Assembly (NCBI GenBank): GCA_905182985.1
Contig: CAJJDN010000166.1
Span: 213,263 to 238,319 of the forward strand
Origin: Paramecium sonneborni
Taxonomy: Eukaryota > Ciliophora > Oligohymenophorea > Peniculida > Parameciidae
Reading direction: 5' to 3'
DNA: 25,057 bases
A program made the position numbers and the translations under genes. Shown here piece after piece: positions 1 to 11,344 of this stretch (position 1 is the stretch's first letter; the number at the start of each line of letters is the position of its first letter). Below the pieces are notes generated by a model. The model saw nothing but the letters and a program-made list of their open reading frames with translations. It searched no databases and was not told the DNA's origin.

Positions 1-249
1 TATATTGAAATTCATTAACTTTAACACTGCTGTTGTGGAATTTTTGAATATTAAAAAATTTTAATATTTTTAAAGCTAAAATTAATGAGTGCACAAATAA
101 ACGAAAACTAAAAATAATAACTGCAGAATTAATTTATTTTATAATTTAATTACAAACAAAAAAAACATTTTCAAATATCAAACTATAATTAGAATCTTTA
201 AGTAAATTTCTACCAATTTATCTAATTAAATAGTAAATATAATAATAAT
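1..249. other. 3' flank, no gene seen
   Basis: This AT-rich stretch lies beyond the TGA stop of the minus-strand kinase-like/WD40 gene. I see no motif-bearing frame, RNA gene or repeat in it. Confidence 0.5.
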
Positions 250-2205
250 TCAACATTTGATAGCATTAATTCTAAATATTTTGTCTTGTCCTATTGTTAA
301 AAATTAATTTTGAGAATGAGATATCCAATTTATTGCTGAAATACTATTTAAATGAATTTTATGTGTATACAAAATTTTTCTCTCTTTAATATCATAAATC
401 AATAACTATCCAGTTTTGTTTCCAAACATCAGCAATTATTCATTATATTATAGACAACATAGTACGGCAGATTCAAATTTAGTTTAATAAACAAAATCAT
501 ATTTCGAATTTGTAAGGTTAAATTCAATAAATCTAACCATCTTATCTTCTGAAAATGAATAGATATATTTATCAAATATGTATAAATTTAATATATTAGC
601 TGTGTGTCCAGTTATGATGTACTTTTACATAAAGTTAAAACCATCCCAAATTTTAATAGTTTGATCATGAGAAACACTATATAATTAATTGTTATGATAA
701 TAAAGTTTGTTGCATCTTTTTGAATGAGCACATAATTTTGTACTAAATATCCAATCCTTATAAATATAAATAAATCCCATTTCATCACCAAATATAATAA
801 ATTTATCATAAGAAACTAATGAATAAATTTATTTTGATGCTTCATTTGTAATTTAACAAAATAATTATGGAGAAGAGTTTTGAAGTTCATTTTGCTTAAA
901 TACATAAACAATTCTATCATCTCCAGCTACTGCAACGTATATACTTTACTCTAATTTAAATTTGATTACGGACCTTAATGATTTAGTACTACATTAAAAT
1001 ATATTTAATTAAGTGTTATTTGAATGAACAATTATTTTTCCTTAAATTGTTGTCAATAATACTACTCTTTCATAATTCTAATTTATTTGTTGATTAATAA
1101 TCACTAGATCTGTTATATCATACTCAAGTTTATTTGTATTAATATTAGAAACCTAATATTCTACTCGATATTTTGGTATTTCTTTTTCTTTGATTATAAA
1201 CTATAAATTAGATTTATTATACTTCTACCAGACTAATTATTACTAATCAATTTCAAAATTTTTTTTAATCCTTTCCCAGATTTCATCCTTTTTCTACTGT
1301 TTTTTTTCAAAAAATTGAATAAATAATTGCTTATTATCAAGTATATTAAGAGGAGTAATTAAATCAGTAAATTCTTATGATTACATAACTTATGTAAAAT
1401 ACCTATAATCACTTTGAACCATAATTCTTAATAAATTATGAATTTTATAACCATGGTATTTGTTTATTAATTCTAAATATTCATTTTCTTATTAGTCTTT
1501 AATATCTATTAATAAATATAATTGCATGTAACATCTGCCAAGATTTTTTAAACTCTAATTATTATTTTAATACTATTATTTTATGAAGTCTAAGATTAAA
1601 TATTCTTCTAAACTAACTTCAAATTTAATGCTTTACAAAAAATTATCCATAAATTAAATATTCTCAAAATTATATATGATATTTGATGGTTTGATGTTAA
1701 CAATCATATGACCTTTTAATTCTAATTCATATAACTTTATGACAGTATTTATTAAATTTTAAGTTACATTAAGATTTTAGGTTTTCTATAGCAATCCTTT
1801 TACATAATCTTATGGATTTACCTCATATATTTTTTCATTATCATCTATCAGTTCATTATATAATTCTTAATCTTCTTTCTATTATTGAGAAACAATCATA
1901 TTTTCTTATAATACCTATCCAAGCATTTTAGTAAATAGCTAATATTAAATATAAATCTTATTATTCTAATTTAAATGATAATGTTAAGGAGCATATAAAA
2001 GGTCTGTTTATTTACTTAAATACTGTTCCAATTCTAAAGTTTTAATTAATTCATTTAAATCATAAACATTGTCAAAATTATATGTCCTTATTAATTAACC
2101 ACTGCAGTTTTCATAGACTTAATAATTGATTCCTTCATAAATTATATTTTTAATTGTTTTATCCATTTATTTTTCTTCTGATAACAACTCTGGTTTATAA
2201 ATCAT
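250..2205 (-). CDS. Kinase-like (probable pseudokinase) protein with C-terminal WD40 repeats
   Basis: The frame is open from ATG at 2205 to TGA at 250-252 with no intron, giving 651 residues. The N-terminal half resembles a very divergent protein kinase. At residues 166-175 it has a stretch ending IVNIKPSN, which aligns with the kinase catalytic loop HRDIKPSN, and the following MDNF sits where DFG is expected. The H-R-D triad reads I-V-N, so catalysis is doubtful and pseudokinase is my inference. From about residue 400 to the end there are WD40-type blades, seen as SVSHDQTIKIWDG near 510-522 and then further copies starting GHTANIL and HLNSISAINW. WD40 propellers usually act as protein-binding platforms, so a scaffold role is plausible. 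A second Met at residue 15 is an alternative start. The WD40 call is firm and the kinase-like call is moderate. Confidence 0.75.
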
Positions 2206-2846
2206 TGTTAGAATAAATAATAATTAAATATTAGAAAACTTTAAAAATATTCAATTGAAAATATTTTATTATTAAATTTATTTCTATTGAAAAATATATA
2301 CCTATTATCTCAATAATTATTTCATATTAAGATGGATTCCAATAATATATATAAACAAATTAGATTGATTATTCATTGATTAGATATTTATTTTCTAATT
2401 AAATGAATAAAATATTAAAATTAATCTTAATAACAAATTTTAAGAGTTCTAATTCGAACACAGAAAAAATGTTATTAATAAATGATTTTATGGGAATAAC
2501 TAAAAGAATATAGACTTGAATAGCATTATATTTTGTAAGCCATCTCAAAATCTGTTAATAATTTAAATATTGATATCTATTATACATTTAATATTTCCTA
2601 TTTCTAATTTAAGATTTATGAAGTAATAAATGAAAGAAAGTTTGCAAGTTTTTAATTGTTTATATTTGAACTATTAGTCATTTATTAATAAAAATTAAAA
2701 CGATAATAAAATGATTATTTGTTTTTGAAGTAATAGCCAAAATCAAGAAATTCTACTTCATAAAATCATTATATATATAGTTTTATCTTAAAACTCAGAC
2801 TCAATATATTATGTAATCTGAATAATTTAAACTAAAGATGTTATCA
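2206..2846. other. Intergenic gap between two minus-strand genes
   Basis: About 640 bases separate the start of the kinase-like/WD40 gene from the stop of the RBR gene. It should hold the promoter of the former. I found no frame with recognisable motifs and no repeat worth reporting. Confidence 0.5.
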
Positions 2847-3874
2847 TCAAAAGTTTCTTTATTTTTTATATTCTTCTAAACTTATTGGGTATTGACATGC
2901 CTTTTATGATTCTTTACATCTTTCACATTTTTTTCTATCAAATTCTTCTTTATTAATTTGTTGACCTTTAAACATCCATGGTTGATAATCAGAACAACCT
3001 ATTCTATGATAATGGTTGCCATGTGCAATTATCGGAGCTCTATCAACCGAACAAGCTGAACATAAATCTTTATTGCAACCAAAACAACGTACATGATTAC
3101 AATTATCATCTTTTGTTTACATTAAATTACAAAAAGGACAAACAAGAACTGGAAGACCTTTCATTGCTTTTTAAATTTCTCTAGATAAACTTGGACATTA
3201 TTAATTCTAGTATATTTATTTAAATTTTACTTATTCATTTTGCCCATGATATTCTTATCTACAAAGACTACAAAGTTTTTTCTGACATCTTTTACATTCA
3301 ATCTAAGTCTATTTATATAAGATATCCTAGCCAACATCAATTGGTAAAGAACATGAAAAACATTTTAAAGGAATATTTGCTAAAACTTGCTTTTTTACAA
3401 TTTCATCAAAAAGTTATCGAGGAATATTTTACTTAATAAAATTATAATTATCATCCAATGATTTATCACATTGAAAACATTTTATATTTTTAAAAACCAT
3501 ATTTTATTATACTTTATTATGTAAATTTTATTAAACACATTCTTTATGAAGTAATTTAGAACAACAAGGAGTAATAATAGCTTAATCTGAATTTATGTTA
3601 TAAACTGTACAACAGATCTGACATTCTTAATTGGTTTATTAATTATTGTGATTATAAGTTATTAACCTGCTTTTTACTTCTTATGGTTTATTTTCATGTA
3701 AAGAATTAATTGATTGTGTCGTAAATATATCCTCATCAGCTGATTTTTGTTTCATTTCCAGTTAATTTATATCAATATAATGTGTTGGATATGAATTACT
3801 TGAATTTTTCTAGAAATATTATAAATTATTAGAGTTATTTTGCTATGATAATAATTTTACAGACTTTGGCTATT

Positions 3875-3915
<41 letters not shown>

Positions 3916-5072
3916 AATTGTGCTTACTAGAATTTTGTTTATTATTATTATTAATATTATTATTATTATTATAATTGTGGTTACTAGAGTTTTGTTTATT
4001 AGGATTATTAGAATTATTATTATTATTATAATTGTGGTTACTAGATTTTTGTTTATTAGAATTACTAGAATTATTATTATTATGAGAATTAGTTATTTCG
4101 GTTTATAATATTTTAATTATTAGAAAACTAATTCATATTATTTTAAAAACTACTGCAACCCTATTAAGCATGATTATTTTAATTATTGAAATAGTTATTT
4201 TATTAAAAATTCTAATTAATACCTTAATAATTATTAGATATATTTTAAGGATCATTATAATTAGAATTCTATTAATTAGAAGTTTTAATAAAACCTTCTT
4301 ACTGTTCTTTTTATGGATTCAAATTTCTAGGTTGATCTTAAAGTTATTTGTTATTAAAAGCAATAGCACTTGTTTATAATTTATTTACATTTTATAATTA
4401 AATATTAATCTAATTTTATTCTTAACGATAAGGGCTTACATTAGTTTAAAATTTAATTTGATTTTTTGGTGGAGTTTGATAGATAGGATAAAATCCTAAT
4501 ATTTATTATTTTAACTAAGTCATATCATTATTTGTTGAAAAAAATAAGTTCCCTTAATTACTATTTAGTTCAGTTTAATACAATACTATTCTATATTTAA
4601 TATCTTATTCATTTAAATCATTTACCTCCTTACCATTTAGACATTTATAAAATGAAGGTTTCTTTAATGGTTAATTTTTTTCATATATAAAACTTTCAAA
4701 AAAATGATCACCAATAGCTTTAAACTCATTGCTTTGAGGGAAGGATTATAAGGATTCTTTCTAAAAAATGAATTTACAAAGTTCCATTGATCTATCTAAT
4801 GTTAGATCACTAAATTTTTTGTTCAAAAATTCACTAAAACGATCTCGTACAATTTAAATCTAAGATAGTTGTATAATTTAACAGAAAAAACTTCCAAAAC
4901 TTGCTTCAATTTCAGTTGTAATAAAATTTAGAATAGGTAAGGAATTCCATTTCAAAAGTTTTTCTTTCAGATATTCAGGAAAAATTATTTAGTTTTTATC
5001 TATATAATTCAGAAATTCTTCTTTAGAATAAATCATTAACGATCTAGGGATCCAGAAATCCTATTAAGTCAT
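2847..5072 (-). CDS. RBR-type (RING-IBR-RING2) E3 ubiquitin ligase with glutamine-rich linker
   Basis: The frame is open from ATG at 5072 to TGA at 2847-2849 with no intron, giving 741 residues. The C-terminal third carries the three zinc modules of an RBR ligase. RING1 starts at ECQIC (C484, C487) and continues through CCSKLLHKEC to a CFQC pair. The IBR begins KCFSC (C571, C574) and contains CKRCQKKLCSLC. RING2 begins CPFC (C645, C648), followed by DNCNHVRCFGC. C658 in NCNH is at the place of the catalytic cysteine that accepts ubiquitin from E2 before passing it to substrate. Residues 1 to about 310 match nothing I know. Residues about 322-410 are a glutamine tract with a 19-residue imperfect repeat containing QQTK and QQPQLQQ. 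A short charged tail follows RING2. The class is well supported; substrate and cell location are unknown. Confidence 0.88.
3895..4095 (-). repeat. 57-bp coding minisatellite in the RBR gene
   Basis: Three imperfect units repeat with a 57-base period, marked by ataattgtg at 3914, 3971 and 4028 on the plus strand. On the minus strand each unit codes 19 residues, mostly glutamine from TAA and TAG plus CAA, around a TKxQQ(P/A)QL core. The unit is in frame, so copy-number changes would alter linker length without breaking the ligase domain. Confidence 0.75.
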
Positions 5073-7416
5073 TTTCTATTAAAATTTTAATTTATAAAAT
5101 AAATTATAGTTCTTATTAAAGAAGTGTTTTGTGAATTGAAAAATATAGGTTCCTTTATTTTAGACATATGTAAATTTGAAAAGAAATAAATATTTCTAAA
5201 ATTGATTCTTCAATTTCATATTTTGATTTTACCCTTAATATATTTTAACAATAATTTAGATATTTTTTAATTCAAAACATGCAAAGACCTATTATTCCTT
5301 TTATCAAATTAACTTTTTCTAGAAATTTAAAATTCAATATTATATTTGTTTTATCTACAAAAGTCTTCTTAATAATTATATCAATTTAAAATGATAATAA
5401 AAGATGTAATATTTACAATTCCATATTTACATCTAATTCTATCACAATATTTGAAATAATGCTTTATAAAGTATTCAATTATTTAATAAAAGTCGATTTA
5501 ATTATTGTACTTAATTATATAATTTATTTCATTTCGATTATATGTAAAAATAAAATTAATGTTATGAAGTTGTAGAAATCAAAAGACTTTCTTATTTGAA
5601 TTTAAACACATTATCTTCTAAGTTAAAGCATAATTATTCCCTATCATTTAGAATGTTAAATGTAGAACTGTTTTATAAGGCAACATAAAACTAATGTAGG
5701 AATAATAATGCTTGGTAAGATTATATAGCATTAACTAATAACATTGTGAATTAATATTAAATTAGCATTTACAATTTAGTAATAGAAAATATTGCTATAG
5801 AATTTGTTTCTCATCCAAATCATAAACATTTATTCTTTTAATTAACAACAAAACTATTGATGTACACAATCACTCTCAACTTAATTAAATATATATGGAA
5901 AGACCCAAAATAATTACTTGCTATTAATATTCATTAAAACACTTAATAGTTTACAGATGATTAAATCAATAAAAAAAATTACATATTTAAAATTGATAAT
6001 TAACTTTGGTTAGAATTCTTTCCATCAATTAAGATCATAGAATTTATTATGATTTCATTATATAAATTATTGTGTTTTATTATTTTAATTATATCAATTT
6101 AAACCAGACCAAATTCAACAAGTCTTAAAATGGCCAAATGTCTTTAGAAAATGAATTTAAAGCATATTAAACATCATGTTATGTTTTTTAGTTTTATTTT
6201 TAACTTCTAATTGTTATGAATTAAATATTAGAAAATATGTGTTTAGTCAATTCAAGTAATTTAGAGGTTAAATTTTAAATTTTGCTAATTGCGATTTAGG
6301 TCAAATTAACCCTTAAACATCGATAATGTCAAAATTAACTGCATTAGAAATTATAAAAGTTATTTTAAACTTAAAAAATATCATCATAAAATCTATGTAA
6401 ATATAATACTCCTTTAATATTAATTTCTTTAGTAAATATTAATGTCAATTTTAATTTAGGCAATATACTAAAAAGTGAATAAATATTTTGCCAAACTTTG
6501 ATATTTATACTTAATACATGTAATTTACACTTAAATTAACAATTAGCATACGAAATTATTAAAATGATAATGAAATCAAGAAAATCAATGAAATTTTAAT
6601 TAATATGATTATTTGAAAGGATAACAAATTTTGAAATCTCTAATCAGAATTAGATGAAATCTTTCTTTAAAAAATGAATTTTATCATTTTTAATTGCTTC
6701 AAATGGCAATTAAAGTTGAATAATAATTTTGACCAGAATAAGTAGTCAACAAAGTACGAATTAATTACTTTTAGCTATAATATTGTTAAACATTGTGCAT
6801 TTCTAAATATCTTTCATATAAAATGAATATTAATCTTAATTGTAAAAAGATAAGGTTATTTTCATTTTATGAAATTTACATTAAATCAAAAGTAGCATCG
6901 TTTATATTTTACATAATGCAAGAGATTGTATTTTAAATTGCTATTAAAGATTAATTATCTAAACTTATGAATAACAAATCCAATAATTCAATAATATTAT
7001 ATTTTAAATAATTGATATACATTTTTTTTAATTAAAATTATTAATAAAAAATAATTAATATTATTTATAATTGCATAAAATAATTGTTAAGAATGGCTAA
7101 TTTATAAAGATTAATCATGGTTAGATTTCTTAAACAAAAATAACAGAATAGGTTAGTAAAATTTCTTTTTTAACTATAGTTAGTATTCTGAGAAGAAAAA
7201 TAAAATTTAGATCATTCCATTTTAATTAGTAATTCAATCTTAAATGAAGGTAAGATAAATTTCATTATTGTTTTCGGTGTAAGAAAATCTTCAATTCATT
7301 TATATTAATCATTATGAATTTTCTTTATTTTATATAAAATATCATCTATATATAATGCTAAATGCTTCTCTCAATTATGTTTAATATTTATTTAGACATA
7401 ATTTAAATAAAGCAAG
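5073..7416. other. 2.3-kb stretch without a supportable gene
   Basis: Paramecium intergenic regions are normally a few hundred bases, so this gap is long. Both strands contain TGA-free frames. The most coding-like is on the plus strand from about 5653 to the TGA at 6217-6219, where G is favoured at codon position 1 and C at position 2. Complementary frames look almost as good, and none shows a domain I recognise. The right end, from 7093, holds a short frame starting MANL and containing MVRFL. It resembles the MARFL frame upstream of the second kinase and is interrupted by TGA at 7189. The stretch could be a decayed gene, an unrecognised multi-exon gene or retained germline DNA. Confidence 0.4.
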
Positions 7417-10316
7417 ATGAAAGTGTAATATCGAAAATTCTTGAGGAAGATTACTATCATTTTAATTTTCGTTGCAAATATTACTTAGAGCATATGGTGG
7501 ATATATTTATCAATAAGTTTGATAAAACCATTAAACTATTAGCTATGTATTTTACAGGCTATTTGTTTAATAGCAAGGATATGCTAATATATATTAATAA
7601 GAAAAAGCTTGGGACTTATCTATTTAGTACATGTAGTTTCTCTTTTATATTATACACTTTATATAGAATCATTTCTACTTTTATAATATCATTAGACCCT
7701 ATTCATAATTACAAATTGTCTAATAATGACACTGAGTTATATAGAATATGAAAAGATTGCAGTTCAAAAATATAGTCTAATTTGTAAGTTAGGACTTCCC
7801 ATTTATTTTATGATTCGAATAATTTTATTTATAAAAAGTTAATTTAACCATCAAATGATAGAAAGTTTGGTAATTATATTTATTGTGTTTGTTCACTAAT
7901 TACTTACTTAATATTTGAATTTTAATAAAAATTTATATCTTAAAAATTCTAAATAAGAATAATAAAAAGAAAGAAATAATGATAAAGAAACTCCAGCTAT
8001 TGCTTAAAATAATATCATGTAATCTCTTTTAAGATCATAAAGCAGAATAACTCTTCTTTAATCATCTAAAAAACGTTTTACTATTTAATTAAAAGAATTA
8101 CCAGAGGGATAAAAATTAAAACGATATTCAAATTTTACAAGTTTTTCAAAATCTTAAAAAAATGTTAAATGTAGTGGAAGTTCTTAATATTCAATGTTAT
8201 AATTATATTAAAATCTAATTAATTTATTTCCATATGGAATATTGATATTAAATTAGTCTTAATAAATCAGTTATATTAATAATAAGTGTGAAAAGATATT
8301 AGAATGTTAAGGAGCTGAATAAGTATTAGAAAATGTGAAAATATGTGTCAATAGTGCAAAAATGTAAGAAAATGCTAGTGAAACATCAAATAAGTAATCA
8401 AAAAAATTAAATCATTATCATTTACTATAGTAAGTAGTAAGAAAGCTTTAAATAAATAATCTATCTGTTGATATTTTGGATATAATTCTTTAGCCTTTGA
8501 AATATTCTGGTATATTAGGGCAAGATGAAATTGAACTTTTCAAAAATTTTTAGTAATCAATTCATCAATAAGTTTTTATTTATGAATGGCTTATTAAATC
8601 AGATTAAATAACATCTAACTTTTAAAAGAAATTGAAATTAATATTAATTCCTACTTCAATGACTAATTAATAATAAGAATACATTTCAGCATCTTCTCAA
8701 ATAAAATCATCTAGTAAAATTCATTCATCAAATCATAAGAGCGATTCTGAGAATCCTGTTTTATTAATAATAATCAAGAATATTACAAATAAATATTAAT
8801 GTCAATAAATGAGAGATGAATAAATTATTCATCATAGTTTAATCAAGTCTTTTTCACATGAATTAAGAACTCCTTTGAATAGTTGTTATTAAATGTTGAA
8901 TCTTATGAAATAGCAATAAAATTCAAATACATTATAAGAATAAATTGATATTGCATAATGTTCAATTACATTGTTAATTCATTAAATAAATGATATATTA
9001 GATTATGCTGCAATATAATCTTTTTGTTTTACTTATAATATAACAAATTTCCCAATTCGTTAAATTATTGAGGAAATAGAAAACTTATATGTATTATAGA
9101 CTTCATTAAAGAATATTCATTTCAAAATTTAAATTTCAGATAATTTGAAAGAGAGGATCCTTTGTAATGATAAATAGAGAATAATTTAGTTATTAGTAAA
9201 TTTACTAAACAACTCAATCAAATTTACTCCTTAAGGAGGCAGTATTTGTTTAAATATAATTGAAGCTGATAAATTCTATATAAATTTTTAAATAAAAGAC
9301 AATGGAATTGGAATAGATAAAAATAAACTTACTTAAATTTAAAATAATTTACATAATACAATAGAATTTGGAGCTGTATTAAAATCTCATTCAGGAATTA
9401 AGCAACCAGGATTAGGATTAATTATTGCAGCTAAACTAATAGAAGGTTTAATTGAATCTAAAGATAATAAGTTAATAATTAATTCAAATAGAAATTCAGG
9501 TACATTAGTTTAGTTTTAAGTTGAAGACTGGTAATAGAAGAATTAATTTTCTTCTCATTTACCAATTAAATAATAAAGTGAAAAATTAAATTAATTAGTA
9601 AATCAATCTGAATATATTGAAAATAATACAATTATGCATGAATAAATTCAAAATTCAAAAAATCAAAATGATAGTAATTTATAATCTATAAAATCTGAAT
9701 CTCTTTATACTCCAAAACTAAATGATTCTGGAAAATAACCTCAAATTTCCTTACCAATAAGTCCAGACTATTTTTCAAAAAAGACCATTAATTATTACAA
9801 TGATCTTCAAAATGTATTTCAATCTGATTCATCTAATAAATTAAATTCGTCTTGTTCATAATGCATTAATATACTTATTGTAGATGATATACCATTTAAT
9901 TAAATAGCATTAAAAATGATCTTAAAGAAATATTAAATTGAAGTTGATTCAGCATTTGATGGATTTTAAGCTATAGAAAAAGTCAAACAAAAAATGTCAT
10001 AACATTGTCCAAACTATAAATTAATTTTAATGGATATTGAAATGCCAGGAATGGATGGTTTTCAGGCTAGCAAACAAGTAAAAAATTATAATTATAATTT
10101 TAGATAATTGAATTAACTTCAAATTAGGCTTTTATTGTGATTTGTTCGGCATATGATACTTAAGAAAATATATAATAGGGAAAAAATTTAGGAATTAACA
10201 CATTTCTAACTAAACCAGTAAAATAAGATGAACTGAGTGTATTACTTAGTACTGTATTTCTAATCGATTATAATTCAAATACTCTTTAATAAGAGTAGAA
10301 TTTAAACAAAGAATGA
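7417..10316 (+). CDS. Hybrid sensor histidine kinase, multi-pass membrane, first tandem copy (intact)
   Basis: Two exons, 7417-10077 and 10104-10316, code 957 residues. The start is the first ATG after an in-frame TGA at 7315-7317. Residues about 12-160 form five or six hydrophobic segments, so the sensor part is membrane-embedded with no large outside domain. A linker leads to the HisKA dimerisation helix SFSHELRTPLN with the phospho-accepting H481. The HATPase domain follows, with the N box near DKQRIIQLLVNLLNN, DNGIGID at 628-634 and GLGL at 665-668. After a low-complexity linker there is a receiver domain: acidic pair D823-D824, phospho-acceptor D873 in MDIEMPGMDG, and K924 in TKPVKQDEL. 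All catalytic residues are present. It should autophosphorylate on His and pass the phosphate to its own Asp, then probably to a separate HPt protein. The signal sensed is unknown. Confidence 0.9.
10078..10103 (+). other. 26-base intron in the first hybrid kinase
   Basis: The intron begins GTAAAA and ends TTTTAG. Removing it joins the receiver-domain frame from SKQ to IIELTSNQAFIVICSAYD. Without it the frame loses the conserved receiver lysine. The same position is interrupted in the second copy. Confidence 0.88.
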
Positions 10317-11001
10317 AATTGAGATATCAATATTAAAATTAATATTATTTTTAATTAGTAATATTTCCATTTTAGTTGTAAGGTATGTTTTCTTTATTAC
10401 AGCTATCATTATTTTTATTTATAATTATAATGTCTAAACATAATATATAATAAATAAAAATGGTAACTTTAGAGATTTATCTATATTGGAACTAATAATT
10501 CATTATATTAATATTGGTTATTGAATTTTTTAATTAAAAAATTAGTTTAAATATACTTTAATGAAATTCACTAAATTATCAAATACCATTCATATATTAA
10601 TATATTAATTTTCTTTAGAAGCCATCCTGTTAAAATTTTGAATTGCGATTGATAAAGTTGTGATCCTTCTAATTAGAAAAACTTAACTAAGATTTATAAG
10701 ATGATTATCAAAAATAATATAATTAACACTACATTAGAGAAGTTCTAGTTTAATTTTCTAAAATTAAATTTTAATTGTGATAGCTTTGTAGATTACAATT
10801 CGGAAAAGAAAACAACAATAGTAATTATTCAATTCTTAATTTTTGATTCATATTTTAGAATTTTACCGCCATTTTTATTTTAGAAAAAAGCTTTTCTTAA
10901 ATTTATTTTTTAATTATAATGAGATATTTGTTAATATTTTAAATTATCAATAAATTATAAATAAATTATATTATTGTTTATTAATAAATTAATAGTTATG
11001 G
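10317..11001. other. Intergenic gap between the tandem kinases
   Basis: This very AT-rich DNA contains no frame with motifs. It should hold the 3' end of the first kinase transcript and the promoter for what follows. Confidence 0.5.
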
Positions 11002-11307
11002 ATGGCTAGATTCTTAAGTATACTCTTATGAATTTGTTTTATATTAATTGACAGTATTTATATTGTAATATATTCTTCTATTGTATTTAAAGGTTATAAT
11101 ACACACTTGATTGTTCATAAAGACAGAAAAAAATCGGAAATTCAAAAAAATATTATTAATCCAAATAATGAATTGAGAATATCAAAAAAAGTATCTTTTT
11201 TGTTATTGATTACTTTATGTTAACTTTATGTAAGAATGATTTTTACATCTATTTTAAAAAATACAATTATAAACTCTCAATTTTTTAGTGATTTAACATC
11301 AGATTGA
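11002..11307 (+). pseudogene. Probable remnant of a small membrane protein
   Basis: A frame starting MARFLSILL at 11002 meets an in-frame TGA at 11029-11031. It then continues for about 90 codons to TGA at 11305-11307. The open part holds two hydrophobic stretches (around ICFILIDSIYIVIYSSIVF and VSFLLLITLC) separated by a charged segment rich in K, R and E. No ordinary short intron removes the first TGA in frame. A frame with similar wording (MVRFL, then a charged stretch and KINFIIVF) lies before the first kinase and is also interrupted, so this element may have been part of the duplicated block. The family is unknown, and a chance open frame is possible. Confidence 0.35.
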
Positions 11308-11344
11308 TGTAATATTAATTTTTTACATATATAAAAATAGCTAC

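Noticed and set aside
2978..3184. A plus-strand frame starting MVDNQNNLFYD
   Set aside because: It is antisense to RING2 of the RBR ligase, whose cysteine and histidine spacing fits the family.
3845..4379. Isoleucine-rich plus-strand frames
   Set aside because: They are the reverse complement of the glutamine tract of the RBR ligase; strings of Ile come from antisense TAA/TAG codons.
7636..7669. A 34-base GT...TATAG segment in the first kinase, also present in copy 2, that looked like an intron
   Set aside because: It is needed only if the wrong upstream frame is used. In the right frame it codes conserved membrane residues (HVVSLLYY) and no splicing is required.
7494..7751. An 85-codon plus-strand frame starting MVDIFINKF at the beginning of the first kinase gene
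   Set aside because: It is in the wrong phase. The neighbouring frame codes a run of hydrophobic segments conserved in both tandem copies (SIWWIYLSI / GSWWIYLAI), and the matching frame in copy 2 has a TGA.
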